DNA from: Dendrolimus kikuchii
Taxonomy: Eukaryota; Arthropoda; Insecta; Lepidoptera; Lasiocampidae
Direction of reading: 5' to 3'
NCBI GenBank assembly: GCA_019925095.2
Contig: CM034389.1
Span: 2,378,001-2,442,000, forward strand
DNA: 64,000 bases
Made by a program: the position numbers and the translations under genes. Shown one piece after another: positions 56,341-64,000 of this stretch (position 1 is its first letter; each line of letters begins with the position of its first letter). Below the pieces are notes generated by a model. That model saw nothing but the letters and a program-made list of their open reading frames with translations, had not been told where the DNA came from and did not search any database.

Positions 56341-57453
56341 TGTCACAGTTTAAATGTGAAACAAAAAAAAGGAATAATAATTTATTAATAATTTACTGAA
56401 ACATATACAACAAGCACTGTGAAGAAAAACGAATAATATATAAAAGAACAAAAGGTTCATCTAGGCTAGACTCCGCTTCAGTCAGTCTGATATACCGCAC
56501 TCCCCTAGGCAATTTCCTCTAGGCAGAGAAGGCAGCGTTCCAGTTAGGTTGGTAGTCCTCTCAGGTATCTTCTTTTGTCTTCTGGCAAAGCTTATTAAAA
56601 AAAATCCAAAGGTAGTTCCTGAAACGCAATAATGCGAGGCGTATTAGAGCGCTGCGTAAGCTAAGCACAAGGAAAAGGCTAAGTTCATGAGGCAAATCAG
56701 TATACAAATTAGCATTTGCAAGGCAGGCAAGATCAAGGTGGCGAAAGAAAAGAGCAGAAACGGTTACAAATATAAAGCTACTAAGATATCAAATAGCAGT
56801 ACTAGTAGATATACCAAGTATTCGGTATCGGTATATTATATTAGGTAATATCAGTATATTACCTAATACTGGAAACTGATATAATTGAACGAAATTACAA
56901 AAACTATTAATGCAAGATATTTTTAAACACTCATTAATTATAATTATGAAAATATTTCTACTTGATTGAACTAATATTAACAACAGCAATCATTTATTAC
57001 AAAATATAGTTTGATACAACGGTTTAGCTAGTCGTAACAAGGAGAACTATAACATTAATTTGTGCACAACTTACCCGAATTGGGAAAATAAATTGCAAAA
57101 GTTATATTTGCTGCATTTATAAATGCTAGACTGAGTACTTAAAGCAATATTAGTTGGGTTTATATTAAAATATTAATATGGGCGCAGTAAAAGTGACACA
57201 GCCGACTCAGTTGACCGTAAGATGGCCGTCGATCGCTTATTGGGTATCGGCGAACACGGCAGAAACAAAATGAGTTGGATGCATTCACTATTGTATAATG
57301 ATTTTTATATGTTCAATGTTTAAATTAAATGTGTAAATTAATAAATAGTAATAAAAATTAAATATATCAAGATAAACAATGTAATAAATTAAATTAGTTT
57401 ACTCGTAAATGTAATAATTATTTATAAAATTTGGAATATTTGTAACGTTCCGT
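56341..57453 (-). repeat. 5' LTR of the gypsy element
   Basis: Its inner end on the minus strand is ...CTGTGACA, just before the primer binding site. The outer end begins ACGGAACG. The TGTA that opens the other LTR is missing and a Hel-A sequence (GAGTTTGTTTG) follows directly. It is nearly identical to 49855-50945. Confidence 0.9.
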
Positions 57454-57721
57454 GAGTTTGTTTGTTTGTTTAAACGCGCTAATCTCAGGAACCGCTGGTC
57501 AGATTTGATAAATTCTTTCAGTGTTGAATAGTGAATTTATCGAGGAAGGCCTTAGGCTATGTTATATTTTCAAAAAAATTTGGGATCCTTACTAAAAGTC
57601 TAATAATGTAACCCAAGGTGTAAAAAAATGACCCGAAAAAATCCTTACACGGCATGCGCTGCGAAAACTATTGATTATAGAACAAAACAATGTACTACCA
57701 CTTTGCAGAACATATAATTGT
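57454..57721 (+). mobile_element. Hel-A element, first segment
   Basis: GAGTTTGTTTGTTTG...CTCAGGAACCGCTGG, then the middle region also found at 18345-18500. Its own TC start is cut off by the gypsy LTR. It continues at 58027-58084 and 58778-58970 after nested insertions. Confidence 0.7.
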
Positions 57722-58026
57722 ACATACATACATACATACATAACTTCACGCCAGTTCCCTTGCGGGGTAGGCTAGAAAAACAGAGCGCCATTTAGGCTTA
57801 TTCTTACACACCTCAAATGCCGTCGCTTTAAAAACTCTTTATTTTGTATCTTGGTATTAATCCTTATCAAAATAAATTACTCCATATTCAAGACGAATTC
57901 AATACCTTTCTATAACTTTTTGAATGTATATCTGTTTATTCATTCTTTCATCATGCATTCTTTCCACATGCCCGAACCACCGGAGCATTCCTTTCCTTAC
58001 CTTCACCCCGACACTCGTGAAGACAG
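57722..58026 (-). pseudogene. LINE-A insertion with a foreign filler
   Basis: The 12-bp duplication ACATATAATTGT flanks it (57710-57721 and 58027-58038). The tail part (57722-57815) and an upstream LINE-A part (57926-58015) are both present. Between them lies about 110 bp of Hel-A-like sequence (ATGCCGTCGCTTTAAAAACT...) in place of the LINE middle. Confidence 0.8.
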
Positions 58027-58084
58027 ACATATAATTGTCTACAAAAAATATCCCGTAACCATTATATCTAACTATTGTAGTTAT

Positions 58085-58777
58085 ATTTTCTTAAGTTTTC
58101 GCGACTTGTATACATAATAAAACTACGTTTTAACGGTTTTAAGCGCGGTGATTTTATTTGATTTTGGTTTTTCCGACGTTTCGGCCACTTTTCAGTGGCC
58201 GTGATCACGGAAGACAAAGATGTCAAGTGTCAACGAGTATTGTTAAAGTTTTATTTAGCCTACCGCCAACTTATAAATTTTAATTATTTAATTTTATTTT
58301 TAATTTTGTTTATGGTTATTATTTACTTACAAACCCAGCAAAAACCAGCTGCCAGACCTCAAGACACTGTGAGCTCTTTCTGCGTACAACGGAACACAAA
58401 CCAACTTGACTGATAATTACTTTTATTTTTCCTTCCACCCATTTTAATATTATATAAAATTATTAGAGCTAGGCATGTTTGCTGAATAGTTTCTTGCGCC
58501 GCTTCTTCTCTTCAAGCCATAACATGTTGCGAAGCGGTAGTAAATTAGATTAGGCTCCCATAGAGTAAATAATAACCATAAAAAAAATTAAAAATAAAAT
58601 TCAATAATTAAAATTTATAAGTTGGCGGTAGGTTAAATAAAACTTTAACAATACTCGTTGACACTTGACATCTTTGTCTTCCGTGATCACGGCTACTGAA
58701 AAGTGGCCGAAACATCGGAAAAACCAAAATCAAATAAAATTACCGCGCTTAAAACCGTTAAAACGTAGTTTTATTAT
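58085..58777. mobile_element. Penelope-like palindromic element
   Basis: The 11-bp duplication ATTGTAGTTAT flanks it (58074-58084 and 58778-58788). Two arms of about 210 bp (from 58112 and to 58777) are inverted repeats. Each carries the hairpin GGCCACT-GAAA-AGTGGCC and flanking CGAAAC. The middle is in the opposite orientation to that of the copy at 24529. Only the left side has the extra TTTTCTTAAGTTTTCGCG end. No RT or endonuclease ORF. Confidence 0.6.
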
Positions 58778-58970
58778 ATTGTAGTTATCTCACAATAAGT
58801 GTTTTCTTTTATTTTTTTAAATTATTAAAATGCCGTCGCTTTAAAATCTCTTTATTTTGTACCTAGGTATTAATCCTCATCAAAATAAATTACTTCATAT
58901 TCAAGACGAATTCAATACCTTTCTAGAACTTTTTGAATTATTCACTTCGAACGTTTCATTCAAAAGATAT
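58778..58970 (+). mobile_element. Hel-A element, last segment
   Basis: TTGTAGTTATCTCACAATAA through CAAAAGATATCGC follows the order of 18530-18725. It ends at the start of the 209-bp direct repeat. Confidence 0.65.
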
Positions 58971-59179
58971 CGCGATTAGCAACTAGGCGTCGGACGGAAT
59001 GCGGGATATAGGAGGCCGAAAAAACCTGAAAAAACTACTACATCAAGAACAACTATGAATTCAGCCACTCAGCTATTCATATATTGTACTCAACTCTCTT
59101 GCATACTTTGTTCTACTCTTTAAATGTATATTTATAACTTAATAATAATCATACAGTCCATTATTACGTCGAATTTTAA
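58971..59179. repeat. 209-bp direct repeat, copy 1
   Basis: Starts CGCGATTAGCAACTAGGCG and ends TACGTCGAATTTTAA. Copy 2 at 59918-60126 differs at one position that I can see. Terminal TG/CA is absent on either strand, so a typical LTR is unlikely. Confidence 0.85.
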
Positions 59180-59602
59180 GGCTGTTACACGTAGTATCCA
59201 CTTCGTTTACGCTATACTGTGACTAGAAACGACTATTGGAGCAGCATCGATGAAATACACCGGGAGCCTTTTGGGACGTCTCTAGTTTTTTGTACAGCAA
59301 ACGTTTTGTGTGTTCCTCTTTTATTTGCCTCTGAATCGTTTACCAGTTTTTTGAACCCTGACCTAAAATTCGATAAAGCTTTTGTCTAATAATTGATTAC
59401 TAATGGTCGCCTGTGGTTCGAAATTCGACCATAACAATTTGTTTTTAAAGTCTTACTTACTATACTTCTATAATCACAGATTTCGCCAAGGCTACACTGT
59501 TAATTTGACTTGGACAATAAACAAAAGACTTACATGCGTGTGTGTGTCAAATACATGGTAGTGTGTGTAATGTTGTTTTATTGATTTAATGTATTTTTTA
59601 TA
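59180..59602. other. Unassigned sequence between direct repeats
   Basis: No gene recognised. Confidence 0.4.
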
Positions 59603-60181
59603 GGACCTACTTATGCAAAACAGAACCAATCCACAAACATGCCAAAATTGGGTTAAGGATGCAGAAAACTTTCAAAATGCGCCTTCTATCGACTCAATAA
59701 AAATCATAACGAGAAAATATAATATACAATATTCTAAATGTTTTTTCAAAAATATAGACATATTTTTGTGTACGCAAAATTTTAATAAAAACGTCTTTCT
59801 CTCAAAATTATCAATGTGTGGGTTGGTTTCTGTTGCGGACAGAGAGCACCCCCCTGACCCGCCCGCCGGAGCACATCTACACTCCGCGCCCCGCATACCG
59901 CCGACGCCCATAGCTAGCGCGATTAGCAACTAGGCGTCGGACGGAATGCGGGATATAGGAGGCCGAAAAAACCTGAAAAAACTACTACATCAAGAACAAC
60001 TATGAATTCAGCCACTCAGCTAATCATATATTGTACTCAACTCTCTTGCATACTTTGTTCTACTCTTTAAATGTATATTTATAACTTAATAATAATCATA
60101 CAGTCCATTATTACGTCGAATTTTAATTTCCAAACCCGAGAAGCAACTGCCACCAATAATTTATTTTGCATAAGTAGGTCC
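59603..60181. repeat. Block with perfect 18-bp inverted ends
   Basis: GGACCTACTTATGCAAAA at 59603-59620 is answered by its exact complement at 60164-60181. Copy 2 of the 209-bp repeat lies inside. A GC-rich island sits at about 59838-59915. The ORF of 106 codons from 59613 has no recognised domain. Confidence 0.6.
59918..60126. repeat. 209-bp direct repeat, copy 2
   Basis: The second copy of 58971-59179, in the same orientation, about 950 bp downstream. Confidence 0.85.
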
Positions 60182-60357
60182 AATTAATACTTTAAACCTT
60201 TTTTTTTTTAATTAAATTGTATACTTACATATCATATACAATCATTTAATCAATTATATACAGATTATATAATTGATAAATTCTAATGATTACTATGTAT
60301 TCTTATAACTATTGCTTTGCTTGACATTTAATATCATCTAATTTATTTAATGTTTAA

Positions 60358-60640
60358 TGTGGAAAGAATGCATGATGAAAGAATGACTAAACAGATACAC
60401 AATGCAAAAGTGAATGGATGCAGAAGTCGTGGAAGGCCACGACACACCTTCCATGATCAAATTGATCGTGTATTAGGGGAGGGTGATGTCAGGAGCCTTA
60501 AGGACAGACGAGTGTGCATGACAAGAGTTATGAATGTCAAAGAGGCAAGTGAGGTGTGTAAGAATGGGCCTAAACGGCGCTCTGTTGTTCGTGCCTACCC
60601 CGCAAGGGAACTGGCGTGAAGTTATGTATGTATGTATTTA
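60358..60640 (+). pseudogene. LINE-A 3' end
   Basis: Encodes VERMHDERMTKQIHNAK through YPARELA over about 85 codons and a stop, then a TATG tail. TATTTAAT words on both sides may be the duplication. Confidence 0.8.
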
Positions 60641-60676
60641 ATTATTATAGTTATTTATTATATATTATAGTTTTGA

Positions 60677-60857
60677 CAGCCCCCTGCGCAGAGCATGCTT
60701 GGAGGAAGAAGAAACAGCCGCACATGTCCTGCTTGAATGCGGAGAGGTGGCCCAATACAGGGCGAAGTATCTGGACGCCCCAGGTAGCCTCCAAGAAGTC
60801 TTCAGCAACGTCAAGAAGCTGGTGGACTTCCTGGAGGAGCTGGGCTGGATGGAGTAA
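60677..60857 (+). pseudogene. LINE-F C-terminus
   Basis: The plus frame encodes RRACLEEEETAAHVLLECGE, ending KKLVDFLEELGWME and TAA. This resembles the end of LINEs with an RNase H domain (R1/I-like), where a C..H..C cluster follows RNase H. Only 60 codons remain. A matching remnant is at 37045. Confidence 0.6.
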
Positions 60858-61162
60858 ACCCTCATCCACCCTCGCAAATTATTATAGTAATTATTTCAAT
60901 AATGATTGTAATGTTATTAGTTTCAATTTAGATTTAATTATAAGATGTGAAAATTGCACGCCTAATAAGGCAAAATGTATTGAGACAATTACCACAAAAA
61001 AAACACCTATGTACACATACATTTATAGCAATAAGTGATTATTTTATTCTATTCTAATCGAATACAATGCAAGAAAACTTAACTTATTTGTATTGTATTC
61101 TACTCATAGTCCCTCAAGACTATAAGTAGAATACTGAGCCTAGATCACCGTCTTCTATGGGT
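60858..61162. other. Unassigned sequence
   Basis: No gene recognised. Confidence 0.4.
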
Positions 61163-61341
61163 AACCTGGTCACTAATGCCGTAACATAACTCAAGGTTGT
61201 TACAGAGGCATACTCTAGACCAGGGGTGGTAGCCATCCAGTCGGGCAAATACCCTACCACCTGGCTGTGGGTTGTTTTGTCGCCTCTTACGACAGGCCGC
61301 CCGGCCGCAGGAAATTGTATTCTTTCTCCGTTCCTGCATGG
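61163..61341 (-). mobile_element. SINE-1, 3'-truncated
   Basis: The reversed 5' half only, from AACCTGGTCACTAATGCC to TTCCTGCATGG. It is inserted in or next to an LTR-A fragment. Confidence 0.7.
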
Positions 61342-61480
61342 ATATAAGTCGACGTAATCCGCAACACCTGGCTAATGATTCGGCCGCAAGCGGCCGTAAA
61401 CGATTCCAATAGAACAATAAGCTCTTCTCTAGAAACGTATGCCAGTAAATAAGTAAATAAAAGAAGACGATCATTAAAGA
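61342..61480 (-). repeat. LTR-A fragment
   Basis: AATCCGCAACACCTGGCTAA and AAGAAGACGATCATTAAAG match 48300-48430. Both termini are missing. Confidence 0.6.
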
Positions 61481-61504
61481 AAGAAAAATATTTATTTCCA
61501 ATAT

Positions 61505-61627
<123 letters not shown>

Positions 61628-61659
61628 TTATAATATTATATCTATTGCATAAATACAAC

Positions 61660-61745
61660 CACCCATAACAAGTGTCTGTTTCTCTCTGTTACGAAGTTCT
61701 GAAGAAATCGCTCCCAGCGATAAAACCACCCATTGTACTTATCAT
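61660..61745 (+). repeat. LINE-D 3'-UTR fragment
   Basis: GAAGAAATCGCTCCCAGCGAT and AAACCACCCATTGTAC correspond to the reversed copies at 10725, 16190 and 39630. Confidence 0.5.
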
Positions 61746-61877
61746 TGCGACGGTATGTATGAATTTATTAGTAACAATGTGTGCAAGTATATTCTATTCT
61801 ATTCTAGAAGCGCTATTGTACTATTGTAGCATAAGCCATGTCAAGTCCTTCCTCTTAAGTTTGAGGAGTGAGTAGTA

Positions 61878-62516
61878 CATACATAACTTCACGCCAGTTC
61901 CCTTGCGGGGAAGGCACGAACAACAGAGCGCCATTTAGGCTTATTCTTACACACCTCACTTGCTTCTTTGACATTCATAGCTCTTGTCATGCACGCTCGT
62001 CTGTTCTTAAGGCTCCTGACATCACCTTCTGCTAGTACACGATCAATTTGATCATGGAAGGTGTATGAGTCATCACTCTATGAATTATATATGTACTTAC
62101 ATATCTTAATTTCATTACAACTATCTTACATTACATTTATAGAATTACGCCGCAAATGTTACACAATGGCGTTAAGTGAAGGAAGCGGGGTAACCAAAAA
62201 CGGATAACATCCAGCCTCAAAAGACTAATTAATACATCAATGCATTGCTTGCTAAATAATGGCCATAATACATCCACTTTGTTGTCTACATAAATAATGT
62301 TACATGCTATGTTGGTCGCAATCCGTATGTTGTAGTCATTTGCCAAAAAAATGCGTATTTAAAAAAAACTATATATCTATATTAATATTATAATTATAAA
62401 GAGCACAATCAACAGAGCGCCATTTAGGCTTATTCTTACACACCTCACTCGCTTCTTTGACATTCATAACTCTTGTCATGCACGCTCGTTTGTTCTTAAG
62501 GCTCCTGACATCACCT
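61878..62516 (-). pseudogene. LINE-A insertion with internal filler and duplicated segment
   Basis: The 12-bp duplication GAGTGAGTAGTA flanks the whole block (61866-61877 and 62517-62528). The part 61878-62064 is the tail and last ~60 codons. The part 62403-62516 repeats the same stretch from CAACAGAGCGCC to GACATCACC. The 338 bp between them are unrelated. Confidence 0.75.
62065..62402. other. Filler sequence within the LINE-A insert
   Basis: AT-rich and non-coding as far as I can tell. The 69-codon minus ORF has no known domain. Origin unknown. Confidence 0.45.
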
Positions 62517-62687
62517 GAGTGAGTAGTAGCGTGATAAACACTAAGAAGTCTTACATTCTCAAATTTTGAGCCATATCAGTACAAATGTGTTTTCTACGGA
62601 ACAAATTTACTGGCTCATATGTGTCCTACTCAACACTAAATTCCATATTTGATTAATTTTGAATTACGTTTTTGACGACCTCTATCG

Positions 62688-62760
62688 TTGGTTCGGCGGG
62701 CTAAGCCCTTGCCAGCTGAGCTCATCGGTATTTAGAGACTCCAGTTTCGATTCCCGGCAA
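62688..62760 (+). repeat. SINE-3 tRNA-like head
   Basis: GGTTCGGCGGGCTAAGCCC and a B-box-like GTTTCGATTCCC about 45 bp downstream. There is no paired acceptor stem, so it is a SINE head and not a tRNA gene. Confidence 0.5.
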
Positions 62761-62767
62761 TTTGATA

Positions 62768-63890
62768 TTGATGCAAACCGGTCCTTGCAGGTGTTTTATT
62801 ACCGCATTGAATTTCAGTGATATATTGTTCGCACTAATCTCTTTGTTCACGCCGCCGTGACGTCATGAAACCTTCTTTCCTCTGTTGGTATTTCATGCGA
62901 ATTCTCGGAAGCCATTAAGCTGACTACTTAACGATTTCAAGAACTGTGTCTAATTTACAAATGGATGATGTTTGGTCAGTGGGGAAATGCGCCAGTCGTG
63001 TTATGACTGCGAACGAGGCGTTACCTAGTGCACTTTTGGAGTAAGTGTCTTATAACGACGAACTACGTGCGATTTATGTGATAACGATTTTCTGCCCTAC
63101 GGTTTGGTGTTTTAACCGACTTCAAAAAAAGGAGCAGGTTCTCAATTCGTCGGGACTTTTTTTTATGTATGTTCACCAATTACTCCGAGATTTATGATCC
63201 GATTTACGTGATTATTTTTTTTTTTCGACGCGGAATAGCTGCCATTTGGTCCCCTAAAAATTTGACATAGTTTAAGCCCACTAGTTTTCATTTTATGAAC
63301 ATGTTTATGTTCCCGTTTCCTGGGACCTATATTTTTTAAGGAGCGCGGCACCTTTCGTAGGTCTACCCATACATAGCTAGACACTAAAAAGTAACAAAAA
63401 AAATAAAAAAATCTTCGTTTAAAAAACGTACTTCAAAAACTAAAAAGTATAAAATAACCTGTTTCTAAAGCTATTATTATTAATATATATTATCTAAAAA
63501 ATCTTGAAGTCGGTGCAAAGTAAAACATAAAAATTACTATATTTTGAAAATTACTAAGCACCGACTTTAAGATGTAGAAATAAGTTATTTTATACTTTTT
63601 AGTTTTTTAGTTTTTGAAGACGGTTTTTTTATTTTTTATATTCGGCTTATTGCACTTAAATAGTATTATGGGAAGGCACCAGTAAAACCATAAGAATTCT
63701 ATTAATACTTTATTCCGTATAAAGAGATCGTCCATAGCACAACGACACACAGCGGAGAAGGAAGGGGCGAACGCAGCGCCACGGGCAAAATGTGTTACAT
63801 ATTTTTAACCAGGCTAGGGTGTGACATTCATAATACCAACACGGCTATTCTATCTATTACTTCCTACAAATCCCCTACAAATTCGTAACA
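62768..63890 (+). repeat. LTR-B copy with large insertion
   Basis: Starts TGATGCAAACCGGTCC and follows the LTR-B order to TTTTCTGCCCTACGGTTTGG (63106). It resumes at its 3' end TCCCCTACAAATTCGTAACA (63871-63890). About 720 bp of foreign DNA, including the MITE at 63112-63632, separates the parts. Confidence 0.65.
63112..63632. mobile_element. MITE with nested palindromes
   Basis: The outer ends AACCGACTTCAAAAAA and TTTTTGAAGACGGTTTTT are inverted repeats with one or two mismatches. Inside, AAACTAAAAAGTATAAAATA is answered by TATTTTATACTTTTTAG, and TCTTGAAGTCGGTGC by GCACCGACTTTAAGA. It is non-coding. A widespread lepidopteran element type, superfamily not assigned. Confidence 0.65.
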
Positions 63891-64000
63891 GGATGTTTGT
63901 ATACCGGGTAAGATTAAAAATACCTACAGCGGATATTAATAATTTTATAGTCTTACGATATTTAATAAATTCCTTGTATGCGCAGGGAAACAATATTTTA

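Larger units (their letters stand above)
49855..57453 (-). mobile_element. Ty3/gypsy-type LTR retrotransposon, nearly complete
   Basis: Order on the minus strand: 5' LTR (56341-57453), primer binding site (56321-56338), leader, gag (54704-56008), pol (about 51474-54716), 3' non-coding region, polypurine tract (50946-50960), 3' LTR (49855-50945). Protease, RT, RNase H, integrase order marks Ty3/gypsy. There is no envelope ORF. One in-frame stop breaks pol. The two outer ends are trimmed and no target duplication is visible. LTRs differ at about seven positions by eye. Confidence 0.9.

Noticed and set aside
58971..60126. LTR retrotransposon with 209-bp LTRs
   Set aside because: No TG/CA ends, no primer binding site or polypurine tract, and no coding region. 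Kept only as a direct repeat.

Overview
The window looks like a gene-poor, repeat-packed stretch of insect nuclear DNA, most probably from a moth or butterfly. That is inferred from repeat families I recognise as lepidopteran: Helitron-type elements ending in CTAGT, a roughly 310-bp SINE present in many copies, tRNA-derived SINEs, and many 5'-truncated LINE tails. The DNA is AT-rich and I found no convincing host gene. Nearly every longer open frame belongs to a transposable element, is an antisense shadow of one, or runs through a tandem repeat. Family labels used below are local: LINE-A (tail of CATA/TATG repeats, C-terminus with RMTKQIYNAK), LINE-B to LINE-F, SINE-1 (begins CCGTGCAGG, ends TGCAATAAAA), SINE-2 and SINE-3 (tRNA-derived), LTR-A and LTR-B (solo LTR families), PLE (Penelope-like), and Hel-A and Hel-B (Helitron-like).

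The one nearly complete coding element is a Ty3/gypsy-type LTR retrotransposon on the minus strand at about 49855-57453. It has near-identical LTRs, a tRNA-Lys-like primer binding site, a gag with a zinc knuckle, a canonical A_AAA_AAC slippery site at the gag stop, and a pol encoding protease, RT, RNase H and integrase. A single in-frame stop splits pol. Both outer LTR ends are trimmed and no target-site duplication is visible, although the LTRs differ at only about seven positions by eye.

Layout. 1-5.5 kb: two solo LTRs, a 57-bp minisatellite, LINE pieces. 5.5-18 kb: LINE fragments, SINE-1 copies and short inverted-repeat elements. 18-31 kb: a Helitron-like element with AT-flanked ends, retroelement C-terminal fragments cut by LINE-A, a LINE-E reverse-transcriptase tail, solo LTRs, a PIF/Harbinger-like MITE and several Penelope-like copies. 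31-43 kb: SINE and LINE debris, a 110-bp tandem array whose unit is a chimera of LINE-B and SINE-1 sequence, and long microsatellites seeded at LINE tails. 43-49.8 kb: two more minisatellites, nested SINEs, a solo LTR and Helitron-like elements. 49.8-57.5 kb: the gypsy element. 57.5-64 kb: a Helitron-like element interrupted by a mosaic LINE-A insert and a palindromic Penelope-like element, a 209-bp direct repeat, more LINE debris, and a final LTR-B copy interrupted by a MITE.

Insertions can be ordered because many are bounded by readable target-site duplications. LINE-A made 10-13 bp duplications at nine sites and landed inside LTR-flanking DNA, Penelope-like, Helitron-like and retroelement-coding sequence, so it is one of the youngest families here. 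SINE-1 is similarly recent. All family names come from pattern recognition, without database searches.
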